Positions 37,280 through 46,490 are shown, counted from the first letter of the stretch. The stretch: 64,000 bases of DNA from Streptomyces sp. TP-A0874 (GCF_001748085.1 NZ_BBZK01000005.1:1-64000), one strand, 5' to 3'. Notes: generated from the sequence alone by a model not told the origin. Translations and numbers: made by a program.

Positions 37280-38148
37280 CGGCCCGCTCCGAAGCTGATC
37301 GGCAGGTTGTCGATCAGGCGGGTGGCGCCGACCCTGGCCGCCACCGCCAGTACCGCCTCACCGCTGAAGTCCGGGCCCACCTCGATGAAGTCCCGGGGAT
37401 CCACCAGCGCCAGGTAGTCCAGCACCAGCGGCGGCTCCAGTTCGGCGGCCCGGTCCAGCTCGGCCCGGGCGGCGCTCCGCACGGCCTCCGGACCGGCACC
37501 GCTCGCGGACCGCCCGACCGCCAGCGCGGTGGAGAGCGCGAGCGCGGTCTTCCGGTCCGCGGGCGAGAGGTAGCGGTTCCGGCTCGACAGGGCCAGTCCG
37601 TCCTCCTCCCGGACGGTGGGCACCGCGACGATCTCCACGGGGAAGTTCAGGTCCCGCGCCATCCTGCTGATCAGGGCGAGCTGCTGGGCGTCCTTCTGAC
37701 CGTAGAGGGCCAGGTCCGGGGCGGTGAGGTGGAGGAGTTTGGCGACCACCGTGAGCATCCCGTCGAAGTGGCCCGGGCGGACGGCGCCTTCGAGCCGCTC
37801 GCCCAGCGGCCCGGCGGAGATCCGCACCTGCGGTTCGCCGCCCGGGTAGACCTCCTCCACGGAGGGGGCGAACACCGCGTCCGCCCCGCACTCCAGGGCC
37901 AGCTCCAGATCGGCCTGGAGGGTGCGCGGGTAGCGGTCGAGGTCCTCGCCGGCCCCGAACTGCAGCGGGTTGACGAAGACGGTGACGACCACCTGCCCCC
38001 GCGGGCCCACCTTTTCGCGGGCCGCGCAGACCAACCGGGCGTGCCCCTCGTGCAGGGCGCCCATGGTCATCACCACCGCGCGCCGCCCGGACGGCGCGAC
38101 CGGCAGGGACCGCAGCTCGGCCCCGGTGCGTATCAGCTGCGGCATCAC
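37276..38148 (-). CDS. panC: Pantothenate synthetase (pantoate-beta-alanine ligase)
   Basis: Joins pantoate and beta-alanine using ATP. 290 residues: VVMTMGALHEGHARLV (HxGH-type motif), VTVFVNPLQFGAGEDL, RPGHFDGMLTVV, LALYGQKDAQQL and LSSRNRYL. All are class signatures. It overlaps DUF2520 upstream and nadB downstream by four bases each. panD, often next to panC in other actinobacteria, is absent here, so beta-alanine must come from elsewhere. Confidence 0.96.
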   Translation of the reverse strand: MMPQLIRTGAELRSLPVAPSGRRAVVMTMGALHEGHARLVCAAREKVGPRGQVVVTVFVNPLQFGAGEDLDRYPRTLQADLELALECGADAVFAPSVEEVYPGGEPQVRISAGPLGERLEGAVRPGHFDGMLTVVAKLLHLTAPDLALYGQKDAQQLALISRMARDLNFPVEIVAVPTVREEDGLALSSRNRYLSPADRKTALALSTALAVGRSASGAGPEAVRSAARAELDRAAELEPPLVLDYLALVDPRDFIEVGPDFSGEAVLAVAARVGATRLIDNLPISFGAGR

Positions 38149-39056
38149 AGGTCACCCGCCTCGTGGGAGAGAACACCCAGCAGGTCCTCCGCCAGCTCGG
38201 GCTTGAGCACGCCGTGGGCGAGCGCCCGGTCGGCGGTGGTCCGGGCCATCGCCAGGTATCCCGCGACCGCCTGCGGGGCGTGCCTCCGCAACTCGCCGAC
38301 GTGGGCGGCGACGGTGCCCGCGTCGCCGCGCGCCACCGGTCCGGTGAGGGCCGCGTCCCCGGAGCGCAGCGCGTTGTCCAGCGCGGCGCCGAGCAGCGGG
38401 CCCAGCATCCGCTCGGGGGCGGCCACGCCCGCGGTGCTGAGCAGTTCCATGGACTGCGCGACCAGGGTGACCAGGTGGTTGGCGCCGATCGCCAGGGCCG
38501 CGTGGTAGAGCGGACGGGCGGCCTCCGCGATCCACTCCGGTTCCCCGCCCATCTCGATGACCAGGGCCTCCGCAGCCAGTCGCAGCTCCTCGGGCGCGGT
38601 GACGCCGAACGAGCAGCCGGCCAGCCGCTCCACGTCCACCGGGGTGCCGGTGAAGGTCATCGCCGGATGCAGGGCCAGCGGCAGCGCGCCGGCCCGGCGG
38701 GCCGGGTCGAGCACCGCCGTGCCGTACCGCCCGGAGGTGTGCACCAGCAGCTGCCCGGGGCGGACCGCGCCGGTCTCGGCGAGCCCTTCCACCAGGGCGG
38801 GCAGCGCGTCGTCGGGCACGGTCAGCAGCACCAACTCGGCCCGGGCCAGCACCTCGGCCGGCGGGAGAAGCGGCACGTCCGGGAGGAGGGCGGCGGCCCT
38901 GCGCACCGAGGCGTCCGAGACGCCCGAGACGGCGACCGGCCGGTGACCGGCCAGTTGGAGTGAGCGGGCCAGCGCGGGGCCGACCCGGCCCGCGCCGACG
39001 ACACCGACGCTGAGCCGCGCCGGACGGTGCTCGGGCGGGTTGGAGGGTGGATTCAC
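38145..39056 (-). CDS. Rossmann-fold/DUF2520 protein, first gene of the pan-nad operon
   Basis: 303 residues. N-terminal NAD(P) fold (LSVGVVGAGRVGPALARSLQ) and a helical C-terminal domain of the DUF2520 type (LALHPAMTFTG, YHAALAIGANHLVTLV, LLGAALDNALRSG). The layout resembles 2-hydroxyacid or ketopantoate reductases. Its stop overlaps panC, so a role in pantoate supply, as a PanE/PanG-like ketopantoate reductase, is a reasonable guess, not shown. Start GTG 39056; later starts are possible before the Rossmann strand. Confidence 0.85.
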   Translation of the reverse strand: MNPPSNPPEHRPARLSVGVVGAGRVGPALARSLQLAGHRPVAVSGVSDASVRRAAALLPDVPLLPPAEVLARAELVLLTVPDDALPALVEGLAETGAVRPGQLLVHTSGRYGTAVLDPARRAGALPLALHPAMTFTGTPVDVERLAGCSFGVTAPEELRLAAEALVIEMGGEPEWIAEAARPLYHAALAIGANHLVTLVAQSMELLSTAGVAAPERMLGPLLGAALDNALRSGDAALTGPVARGDAGTVAAHVGELRRHAPQAVAGYLAMARTTADRALAHGVLKPELAEDLLGVLSHEAGDL

Positions 39057-39213
39057 GAAAAGGCCGGCCTTCCGTTCCAGTCCGCGATGGGGTACCGGAC
39101 GTCTCCCGCCATGCTACGCGGGCGCCCCACGCCCCGAAGAAAAGGCCCGCCTCCGCGTCCACCACTGTGGAAAACTCCTGCGGCGACCCTACTGCCGGCA
39201 GGAGAGCGGCCCC

Positions 39214-40350
39214 ATGGATGAGCAGACGGAAGTGTCCACAGAACGCAGACTCACGGCCTGGCGCGGCTCCCGCCGGATGCTGGGGAGCGCCCCCGGGCTG
39301 GAGACGATCGGGCAGCGGCTGGAGCGGTTGGCGAGGCAGGCGCCCGCCAGCTACGACCTGGCCGAGGGCACGGACGTCTACGGCGACGGGGTCGTCGGTG
39401 AGTTGGAGCGACGGGTCGCCGAGCTGCTCGGTATGGAGGCCGCCGCGTTCTTCCCCACCGGCACCATGGCCCAGCAGATCGCGCTCCGCTGCTGGGCGGG
39501 GCGCACCGGCAACCGGACCGTCGCCCTCCATCCGCTCTCCCACCCCGAGCTGTGGGAGGGCGGCGCGCTCTCGGCGGTGAGCGGTCTGCGGACCGTCCAC
39601 CCGACCACCGATCCACGACCGCCGAACGCCGATGAGGTGGCCGAGCTGGGCGAGCCGTTCGGCACGCTGATGCTGGAGCTCCCGCTGCGGGAGGCGGGGT
39701 TCCTGCTGCCCTCCTGGGACGAGTTGACGGCGGTGGTCGCCGCCGCCCGGGAGCGCGAGGCGGTGGTGCACTTCGACGGGGCCCGGCTCTGGGAGTGCAC
39801 CAGCCACCTCGGACGGACGCTGCCGGAGATCGCCCAGCTCGCGGACAGCGTCTACGTCTCCTTCTACAAGTCCCTGGACGGCCTCTCCGGTGCCGCGCTG
39901 GCCGGGCCGGAGAGCCTGGTCGAGGAGGCCAGGGCGTGGCGCCACCGGTACGGGGGGAAGGTCTTCCAGCAGTGGCCGGCCGCCCTGGCGGCGCTGGTGG
40001 GCCTCGACCGGCAGCTGCCGCGGCTCGGCGAGTACGTGGCACACGCCCGGGTGGTGGCCGCCGCGCTGGAGAGGGCGTTCGCCGCTGCCGGGTCCGTTCC
40101 GTGGTTCCGGGTGCACCCGGGGCAGCCGCACACCCACCAGTTCCAGGTCTGGCTCCCGTTCGGGGCGGGACGGCTCACCTGGGCCGGGGTGGTGCTGGCT
40201 GAGGAGACCGGCGACACGCTGTTCCGCAGGTGGCGGGAGCCGGGCGTGCCCGGGGTGTCCATGACGGAGGTGACCGTCGGCGAACCCGGCCTGGCCTGGA
40301 CACCGCAGGATGTCGAACAGGCGGTGCGCGGACTGCTCGCCCGGCTCTGA
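39214..40350 (+). CDS. PLP-dependent beta-eliminating lyase / threonine aldolase family
   Basis: 378 residues of the fold-type I aminotransferase class. YDLAEGTDVYGDGVVGELER and FFPTGTMAQQIALRC fit threonine aldolases, VVHFDGARLWE contains the PLP-contacting Asp, and the Schiff-base Lys is in YVSFYKSLDGLSGA. It cleaves L-threonine or another beta-hydroxy amino acid; substrate not certain. ATG 39214 has GGAG nine bases ahead. Its stop codon directly abuts that of the response regulator on the other strand. Confidence 0.88.
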   Translation: MDEQTEVSTERRLTAWRGSRRMLGSAPGLETIGQRLERLARQAPASYDLAEGTDVYGDGVVGELERRVAELLGMEAAAFFPTGTMAQQIALRCWAGRTGNRTVALHPLSHPELWEGGALSAVSGLRTVHPTTDPRPPNADEVAELGEPFGTLMLELPLREAGFLLPSWDELTAVVAAAREREAVVHFDGARLWECTSHLGRTLPEIAQLADSVYVSFYKSLDGLSGAALAGPESLVEEARAWRHRYGGKVFQQWPAALAALVGLDRQLPRLGEYVAHARVVAAALERAFAAAGSVPWFRVHPGQPHTHQFQVWLPFGAGRLTWAGVVLAEETGDTLFRRWREPGVPGVSMTEVTVGEPGLAWTPQDVEQAVRGLLARL

Positions 40351-41049
40351 TCAGGAGCCCGCCCGCACCAGCCCGGTCTCGTAGGCGAGCACCACCGCCT
40401 GTACCCGGTCGCGTAGTTCGAGCTTCCCCAGTATCCGGCCCACATGCGTCTTGACGGTGGCTTCGGAGAGCACCAGCCGAGCGGCGATCTCGCTGTTCGA
40501 CAGCCCCCGGGCGACCAGCGTCATCACCTCTCGCTCCCGGTCGGTCAACCGGCCGAGCCTGCCCTTCCGCTCCTCCTCCTCGCCGCTGTTCGGCAGCATC
40601 GGGGTGAAGCGGTCCAGCAGCCGCCGGGTGGTGCTCGGCGCGACCACCGCGTCACCGCTGTGCACCGCGCGGATGGCCGACAGCAGCTCCTCCGGCGGCA
40701 CGTCCTTGAGCAGGAATCCGGAGGCGCCGGCCCGGAGCGCCGAGAACGCGTACTCGTCCAGGTCGAAGGTGGTCAGGATGAGCACCCGGGGGGCGTCCTC
40801 CCGACCGCATATCCGGCGGGTCGCCTCCACCCCGTCCAGCCTGGGCATCCGGACGTCCATCAGCACGACGTCCACCTGCGTCGAACGCAGCGTCTCCAGC
40901 GCCTGTGCGCCGTCCCCCGCCTCGGCGACCACCTCCATGTCCGGCTGCGCCTGCAGCACCATCCGGAACCCGGTGCGCAGCAGCACCTGGTCGTCGACGA
41001 GCATGACTCTGGTCGGTGTTCCCGAGGGGCCGGGCAGGACGTCCGTCAT
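40351..41049 (-). CDS. NarL/FixJ-type response regulator
   Basis: 232 residues. Receiver pocket VMLVDDQ, phospho-Asp in DVVLMDVRMPRLDG, Lys in GFLLKDVPPEE, and a C-terminal LuxR helix-turn-helix (LTDREREVMTLVARGLSN, then EIAARLVLSEATVKTHVGRIL). The partner kinase is probably the one encoded upstream at 41944-43116, with a hemerythrin gene between them. The ATG at 41049 lies six bases after TAGGCT. Confidence 0.94.
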   Translation of the reverse strand: MTDVLPGPSGTPTRVMLVDDQVLLRTGFRMVLQAQPDMEVVAEAGDGAQALETLRSTQVDVVLMDVRMPRLDGVEATRRICGREDAPRVLILTTFDLDEYAFSALRAGASGFLLKDVPPEELLSAIRAVHSGDAVVAPSTTRRLLDRFTPMLPNSGEEEERKGRLGRLTDREREVMTLVARGLSNSEIAARLVLSEATVKTHVGRILGKLELRDRVQAVVLAYETGLVRAGS

Positions 41050-41055
41050 ACGGCC

Positions 41056-41061
41056 AGCCTA
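41056..41061 (-). promoter_or_regulatory. -10 element, leaderless start of the response regulator
   Basis: TAGGCT, then GGCCGT, then the ATG at 41049 on the minus strand. It gives the regulator its own promoter. Confidence 0.5.
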
Positions 41062-41171
41062 AGGGGCGGTCCCGTCGGGCGGCCCGCTTCCGGAGGGCCT
41101 GGACACACCGGTGCCAGACCCTCCCGCGGGCGGCCCTCCGCTCCGAAGCGCCGGGGGACGAGGCGCTCTGC

Positions 41172-41750
41172 TCAGCCCTTCCGGCCGACGGCGTCCCGCA
41201 CCTTGTCCACGATCCCGGCGAACGGGCCCACGCTCCACTGCTTCGCCGGCGACCCGGCCGCCCCGGGGTGCGGGTGCGTCGGCGCCAGCTTCTCCGCCCG
41301 GAGCAGCCGGGCGCCCATCTTCTGGCGTTCCTCCTCCGAACGCTCGGCGAGCACGGAGGGGAACTCCTTCGTCTCCTCCTTCTCGGCGTGCTCCAGCACC
41401 GAGGACTCGAAGGAGGCGAACTTCTCGTCGAAGTCCGCGGTCGACGTGTCCATCTTCTCCAGACCGACCAGCACGTGGTTGGCCTCGTCTTCCTCGTGGT
41501 TGCGCGCGTCGGCCACCTCGGTGCCGGCCGTCTTCTTCGACACCGGACGGAGCACCATCTCCTCGCCCGTCTCGTGCACCGCCAGCAGGGCCCGGAGTTC
41601 GTCGAAGGCGTGCTTCTTGTGCTCGCCGGAGGTCGTCTTCACCTCCTGCATCAGCTCTCGGATACGAGCGTGCTGCTTCAGCAGCACCCCGATCACGTCG
41701 CCGTCCGGCAGCTCGGCCGCCCGAGCCCGTTCCTTGGTGCTCTCTCCCAT
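41172..41750 (-). CDS. Hemerythrin-like cation-binding protein
   Basis: 192 residues, soluble and helical. The hemerythrin HHE pattern is present: LLKQHARIRELM, LRALLAVHETGEEMVLRP, NHEEDEANHVLVGLEKM and LEHAEKEETKEFPSV give His and Glu ligands for a di-iron site. It could bind O2, NO or iron, or sense redox. The start ATG 41750 (MGESTK) has GAGGAGGGA ahead and removes an unrelated 45-residue lead. It lies between the kinase and regulator genes, all on the same strand. Confidence 0.9.
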   Translation of the reverse strand: MGESTKERARAAELPDGDVIGVLLKQHARIRELMQEVKTTSGEHKKHAFDELRALLAVHETGEEMVLRPVSKKTAGTEVADARNHEEDEANHVLVGLEKMDTSTADFDEKFASFESSVLEHAEKEETKEFPSVLAERSEEERQKMGARLLRAEKLAPTHPHPGAAGSPAKQWSVGPFAGIVDKVRDAVGRKG

Positions 41751-41943
41751 GGGAAGTCCCTCCTCGAAGCGGCCTCGCGACGGACCCGCCGATTTCGGCC
41801 CCGTATGAGTGCTCCCGGACCGGCGTTCCAAACTTCCGACGCGGCGGCAGGCGGACCGCGGCCCCACGGTCGGAGCGCGCCACACCGGGGGCCATCGCTC
41901 CGCGGCCCGGGACGAGCGCGCGCCTCGGAGCCCGGCCCGACCG

Positions 41944-43116
41944 TCACCCGGTGGCGGCGAGCGGCAGCACCGCGCTGATCCGGAAGCCGCCCCCGGCCCG
42001 GGGGCCGGCGTCCAGGCTGCCGCCGACCATGCCCACCCGCTCGCGCATACCGATCAGCCCGTGGCCCAGACCGTCCGCGCCGCTGTCGGCGTACAGCTCC
42101 CGTTGCGCGCCCAGCCCGTCGTCCTCCACCAGCAGGTTGAGCTCCTGGTCGCCATAGGTCAGCCGGACGGTGGCCGCCACCCGCGGCCCACCGTGCTTGC
42201 GGGTGTTGGTGAGTGCCTCCTGCACTATCCGGTAGGCGGTGAGCTCCACCCCGCTGGGCAGCGGGCGCGGCCGGCCCCGCACCTCGTACTCCACCGGCAG
42301 ACCGGTGTCCCGCACCTGCTCTATGAGGTCCGCCAACTGCTCCACGTCGGGCTGCGGCACGTAGTCGCCACCCTCCCCGGCGCGCAGCACCCCGAGCAGC
42401 CGGCGCATCTCGGCGAGCGCCTGCCGACCGGTGCAGGAGATGGTCTCCAGCGCCTGCTTGGCCTGGTCCGGGGCGGCGTCGAGGACGTACGCGGCCCCGT
42501 CGGCCTGCACCACCATCACCGAGACGTTGTGTGCCACGACGTCGTGCAGCTCCCGGGCGATCCGCGCCCGTTCGGCGGCCACCGCGATCTTCGACTGGGT
42601 CTCCCGCTCCTTCTCCAGGTGCGCGGCGCGCTCCTCCAGCTGCGCGTAGTAGGCCCGCCGGGTGCGCAGCGAGTCACCCAGCACCCAGGCGAGGGCGAAC
42701 GGCACGGTCATGAAGCAGGCGGCGACGACGGTCGTCCACCCGGTCTGGTACTCGCTGGGCCAGCGGAAGGCGGCAATGGTCGGCGCCACCAGGCCACCGG
42801 CCAGCCCGAGGCGGGAGGCCCAGCGCGCCCCGTTGGCGGCGGCCGTGTAGATGAGCACCAGCATGGCGAAGTCGGCGACGCCGGTCTCCACCCCGAACAC
42901 CACCTGCGCCACCCCGGCGGCCCCGACCAGCAGCAGCATCTTCTCCGGGGCGCGGCGGCGGAGCGCCACGGTCAGGCAGAGCACTCCGACGACGAGACCG
43001 CCGATGAGGCCGTTCTCGTGGACTTGTGCGAGCACCGAGAGCCCGAACAGGACGACAGCCCAGAAGCTGTCCACCCCGGTCGGGTGACGGCGGAGGAAGG
43101 CGTAGAGGCGCTGCAC
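41944..43116 (-). CDS. Membrane histidine kinase (HisKA_3/DesK type)
   Basis: 390 residues. Five or so membrane helices fill ~15-150. The dimerisation helix with the phospho-His follows (ERARIARELHDVVAHNVSVM), then the ATPase with N box YRIVQEALTNTRKHG and G box DGLGHGLIGMRERV. There is almost no extracellular domain, so the signal is probably in or at the membrane. The start was set at GTG 43116 (VQRLYAFLRR): TACGCT lies seven bases before it, whereas the GTG at 43134 overlaps that box. Confidence 0.93.
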   Translation of the reverse strand: MQRLYAFLRRHPTGVDSFWAVVLFGLSVLAQVHENGLIGGLVVGVLCLTVALRRRAPEKMLLLVGAAGVAQVVFGVETGVADFAMLVLIYTAAANGARWASRLGLAGGLVAPTIAAFRWPSEYQTGWTTVVAACFMTVPFALAWVLGDSLRTRRAYYAQLEERAAHLEKERETQSKIAVAAERARIARELHDVVAHNVSVMVVQADGAAYVLDAAPDQAKQALETISCTGRQALAEMRRLLGVLRAGEGGDYVPQPDVEQLADLIEQVRDTGLPVEYEVRGRPRPLPSGVELTAYRIVQEALTNTRKHGGPRVAATVRLTYGDQELNLLVEDDGLGAQRELYADSGADGLGHGLIGMRERVGMVGGSLDAGPRAGGGFRISAVLPLAATG

Positions 43117-43123
43117 GTCACCC

Positions 43124-43129
43124 AGCGTA
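43124..43129 (-). promoter_or_regulatory. -10 element, leaderless start of the histidine kinase
   Basis: TACGCT, then GGGTGAC, then GTG 43116 on the minus strand. Confidence 0.5.
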
Positions 43130-43201
43130 AACACGGAGGGCCGCCGCCGGACTCAACCAGAGGACCGATCCCTGCACCCCGCGACTACTCCGCAAGGTGG
43201 A

Positions 43202-43207
43202 TACCGT
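43202..43207 (+). promoter_or_regulatory. -10 element, leaderless start of the MidA-like gene
   Basis: TACCGT, then GGGGGCC, then GTG 43215. It decides the start against upstream GTGs at 43197 and 43206. Confidence 0.5.
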
Positions 43208-43214
43208 GGGGGCC

Positions 43215-44183
43215 GTGTTGAGCGACACCGGCGGATGGCGGGGGTGGCGGGAGGCCACCGAGCGAGCGCTCTACCAGCCGGGGGGCTTCTACCTCCGGGA
43301 GCGGCCCGCCGACCACTTCCGCACCTCCGTCCACGCCTCCCCGCTCTTCGCCGGCGCGGTGGCCGAGCTCCTCGGCCGGGTCGACCGGTCCCTGGGCAGC
43401 CCCGCCACCCTCACGATGGTCGACCTCGGCGCGGGGCGGGGGGAACTGCTGACCGGTGTGCTGGCCCGGCTCGCCCCGGAGCCGCTGGCCCGGCTGCGGG
43501 CCTGTGCCGTGGAGGTCGGTCCCCGGCCGGAGGGGCTCGACCCTCGGATCGAGTGGCTCACCGAACCGCCCGCGGGCGTCCACGGCCTGCTCTTCGCCAA
43601 CGAGTGGCTGGACAACGTACCGGTGGACGTCGTCGAGGTGGCCGCCGACGGCGAGCCCCGACTGGTGCTGGTGGCGCCCGACGGCCGGGAGCGGCCGGGG
43701 CCCCGCCCCGCCCGTCCGGACGCCGACTGGCTCGACCGATGGTGGCCGCTGTCGGAGCCGGGGCGGCGGGCGGAGATCGGCAGGCCCCGGGACGAAGCAT
43801 GGGAGCGGGCCGTGGGCTGCCTCGACCGGGGGCTGGCGGTGGCCGTCGACTACGGACACCGGCGCTCCACCCGCCCGCCGTTCGGTTCACTGACCGGCTT
43901 CCGCGCCGGCCGGGAGGTGCCCCCGGTCCCGGACGGCTCCTGCGACATCACGGCGCATGTGGCGTTGGACTCCTGTGGCGGCACCCTGCTCTCCCAACGC
44001 GAGGCCCTGCACCGGCTGGGCGTCGGCGGCGCCCGCCCGCCTCTCTCGCTGGCCCGGAGCGAACCGGCCGCCTACCTCCGGGCGCTGAACTCGGCGAGCG
44101 AGGCGGCCGAGCTCACCGAGCCCGCCGGCCTCGGCGGTTTCGGTTGGCTGCTCCACCCGGTCGGCCTCCCCTGCCCGCTCTGA
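43215..44183 (+). CDS. SAM-dependent methyltransferase of the MidA/NDUFAF7 (DUF185) type
   Basis: 322 residues. [24 protein letters not shown] is the N-terminal pattern of the family, the SAM loop is [12 protein letters not shown], and [17 protein letters not shown] corresponds to the HANEffDaLPv motif. The eukaryotic member NDUFAF7 dimethylates an arginine of complex I subunit NDUFS2 (NuoD). The next gene here, 63 bases on, encodes a NuoD paralogue with that Arg, so the target is probably its neighbour. Family assignment by eye; target is inference. Confidence 0.82.
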   Translation: MLSDTGGWRGWREATERALYQPGGFYLRERPADHFRTSVHASPLFAGAVAELLGRVDRSLGSPATLTMVDLGAGRGELLTGVLARLAPEPLARLRACAVEVGPRPEGLDPRIEWLTEPPAGVHGLLFANEWLDNVPVDVVEVAADGEPRLVLVAPDGRERPGPRPARPDADWLDRWWPLSEPGRRAEIGRPRDEAWERAVGCLDRGLAVAVDYGHRRSTRPPFGSLTGFRAGREVPPVPDGSCDITAHVALDSCGGTLLSQREALHRLGVGGARPPLSLARSEPAAYLRALNSASEAAELTEPAGLGGFGWLLHPVGLPCPL

Positions 44184-44246
44184 CCGCCCGGGCGACCGCC
44201 CAGCACCGCGCGGCCCGCGCGCCCCGACCACTGCGAGACTGTCCCC

Positions 44247-45389
44247 ATGACGGAGACGACGGTCGGCATCGGCGGCGCGGCGGAGAGCACCGACATGGTG
44301 CTCAACATCGGCCCGCAGCACCCCTCCACGCACGGGGTGCTCAGGCTGCGAATCACCCTGGACGGCGAGCGGATCACCTCGGCCGAACCGATCGTCGGCT
44401 ACATGCACCGCGGCGCCGAGAAGCTCTTCGAGGTCCGGGACTACCGGCAGATCCTGGTGCTCGCCAACCGCCACGACTGGCTGTCCGCCTTCTCCAACGA
44501 GTTGGGCGTGGTGCTGGCGGTGGAGCGGATGCTCGGTATGGAGGTGCCGCCGCGGGCGGTGTGGACCCGCACCCTGCTGGCCGAGTTGAACCGGGCCCTG
44601 AACCATCTGATGTTCCTCGGCTCCTATCCGCTGGAGCTGGGGGCCATCACCCCGGTCTTCCACGCCTTCCGGGAGCGTGAGGAGCTCCAGGCGGTGCTGG
44701 AGGAGGTCTCGGGGGGCCGGATGCACTACATGTTCAACCGGGTCGGCGGGCTCAAGGACGACCTGCCGGCGGGCTGGCTGGGGAGGGTCCGCTCCGCGGT
44801 GGCCGAGGTCCGTTCCCGGATGGACGTCTACGACCGGCTGGTGATCGGCAACGAGATCTTCCGCGGCCGGACGCGCGGGGTGGGCGTCCTGTCCCCCGAG
44901 GCGGTGCACGCCTACGGCGTGAGCGGCCCGATCGCCCGGGCCTCGGGGGTCGACTTCGATCTGCGCCGGGACGAGCCGTACCTGGCGTACGGGGAGCTCC
45001 AGGACGTGCTGGAGGTCGTCACCCGGGAGGAGGGGGACTGCCTGGCCCGCTTCGAGTGCCTCCTGGGGCAGACCTGGAACGCCCTGGAGCTGGCGGACGC
45101 CTGTCTGGACCGGCTGGCGGAGCTGCCGCCGGGGCCGATCAACCAGCGGCTGCCCAAGGTCCTCAAGGCCCCGGAGGGCCACACCTACGCCTGGACCGAG
45201 AACCCGCTCGGGCTCAACGGCTACTACCTGGTCTCCAAGGGGGAGAAGACGCCGTACCGGCTGAAGCTCCGCTCCGCGTCCTTCAACAACGTCCAGGTGC
45301 TGGCCCAGTTGCTGCCGGGCACTCTGGTGGCGGACATGGTGTCGATCCTGGGGTCGCTGTTCTTCGTGGTCGGCGACATCGACAAGTGA
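44247..45389 (+). CDS. Orphan NuoD (complex I 49-kDa subunit) paralogue
   Basis: 380 residues, clearly NuoD-like: [78 protein letters not shown] and the end [11 protein letters not shown]. It stands outside any nuo operon. R55 in MHRGAEK is the residue dimethylated in mitochondrial complex I. At the quinone-binding Tyr of true NuoD (..DY.S..) it has W78. So it may not reduce quinone in the usual way. It could be a subunit of a variant complex or an assembly-related protein. GAGACT lies six bases before the ATG. Confidence 0.9.
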   Translation: MTETTVGIGGAAESTDMVLNIGPQHPSTHGVLRLRITLDGERITSAEPIVGYMHRGAEKLFEVRDYRQILVLANRHDWLSAFSNELGVVLAVERMLGMEVPPRAVWTRTLLAELNRALNHLMFLGSYPLELGAITPVFHAFREREELQAVLEEVSGGRMHYMFNRVGGLKDDLPAGWLGRVRSAVAEVRSRMDVYDRLVIGNEIFRGRTRGVGVLSPEAVHAYGVSGPIARASGVDFDLRRDEPYLAYGELQDVLEVVTREEGDCLARFECLLGQTWNALELADACLDRLAELPPGPINQRLPKVLKAPEGHTYAWTENPLGLNGYYLVSKGEKTPYRLKLRSASFNNVQVLAQLLPGTLVADMVSILGSLFFVVGDIDK

Positions 45390-45413
45390 CCCAGCGGCCC
45401 GGTGCCGGACGGC

Positions 45414-46427
45414 TCAGGAGAGGTTGCTGCGGTCCTGCCGCCGCGGTTCCAGCTCCTCGGCCTCGTCGTGCGCGGCCAGGTCGATGACCTGGCCGACGAT
45501 CCGCTCCCCCCGGGCCCGCCGCGCGGCCTCGTGCTCGGCGAGGGCCTCGGCTCCGACCACGTCCGCCAGATCCTCCGGCGCGGAGGCCAGTTCCGGACGC
45601 CGCGGCGTACCCTCCACCGCCCGGTCGTCCTCGGCCCGGGACTGGTCGGGCAGGTCGGCGCCGCTCTGAGTGCCGAAGTAGTCGAAGCCGGCCGGCTGCG
45701 GTGCCTGTCCGGGGTGCTGGTACGGCAGGACCGCGCCCGGGGCCGTCGGGAGGCCCTGTGCGGGAAGCGGTGCGGCCCCTTCCTGCCGGGCCGGGGCTTG
45801 GCGGGCCAGCTCCTGCCGGCCGGACTCCTCGATACTGCGCTGGGCCCGCTGCCGCGCGCCGTTCCGGGCCAGCGCGCGGAGCGCCTCGGCGGCCCGCAGA
45901 TATGCCACCGGGGTGGGAGCGCCGTTCGCAGCCCGGTCGTCAACGGACGAGGTCAGCGCCTTGGTGGGCGCCGCCGCGTCCAGGGCGAGCAGCCGGCGGC
46001 CCTCGAGCGCCGTGGCCCGCTCGGTCTCCGCGTTCGCGTAGCGGCGCAGCAGCGCTGCGTGCTCGTTGCGCAGCCGGCCGAGTTCACCGCGCTTGGCGCG
46101 GAGCTTGCCGTCGAGGGCGGCGCTCAGCGCTCGGGACTCCTCCACCTCCGCTTCGAGTTCCGCCAGACGCTCCTCGGTGCGCCATTCATCCCGTTTGCGC
46201 GCCTTCTCCAGTTTGGAGACCTGTCGCGCCGCCGCGCGTTCCCGCAGCCGCAGGACGACGGCGCCGCCGATGGTGACCGCCGCGGCGGCGGTCACCCACA
46301 GACGGGCCGTCAGCGGATCGTCGGTCAACCACACCCCCGCGGTACAGGCGGCCGACGCACCGATGACCGTGATCGCGGGAAGGAGCCTGTGCAGAGGTTC
46401 GGAAAAGCGGTGGCGTCCACGAGGCAT
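45414..46427 (-). CDS. Membrane-associated coiled-coil protein, unknown function
   Basis: 337 residues. Two hydrophobic segments near the N-terminus (~14-32 and ~42-60), then a coiled coil of about 90 residues (SKLEKARKRDEWRTEERLAEL and onward), then a disordered Pro/Gln region and an acidic-basic end. It resembles envelope-linked coiled-coil proteins, without a named family. It is convergent with the NuoD-like gene, 24 bases apart. The ATG at 46427 lies seven bases after TAGATT. Confidence 0.78.
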   Translation of the reverse strand: MPRGRHRFSEPLHRLLPAITVIGASAACTAGVWLTDDPLTARLWVTAAAAVTIGGAVVLRLRERAAARQVSKLEKARKRDEWRTEERLAELEAEVEESRALSAALDGKLRAKRGELGRLRNEHAALLRRYANAETERATALEGRRLLALDAAAPTKALTSSVDDRAANGAPTPVAYLRAAEALRALARNGARQRAQRSIEESGRQELARQAPARQEGAAPLPAQGLPTAPGAVLPYQHPGQAPQPAGFDYFGTQSGADLPDQSRAEDDRAVEGTPRRPELASAPEDLADVVGAEALAEHEAARRARGERIVGQVIDLAAHDEAEELEPRRQDRSNLS

Positions 46428-46434
46428 GGCCAGA

Positions 46435-46440
46435 AATCTA
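46435..46440 (-). promoter_or_regulatory. -10 element, leaderless start of the coiled-coil protein
   Basis: TAGATT, then TCTGGCC, then the ATG at 46427 on the minus strand. Confidence 0.5.
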
Positions 46441-46490
46441 CCGTGACTCCGCGGCCCGTGGGGCGCTGCCGGCGATCCGTTCCCTGGCGG

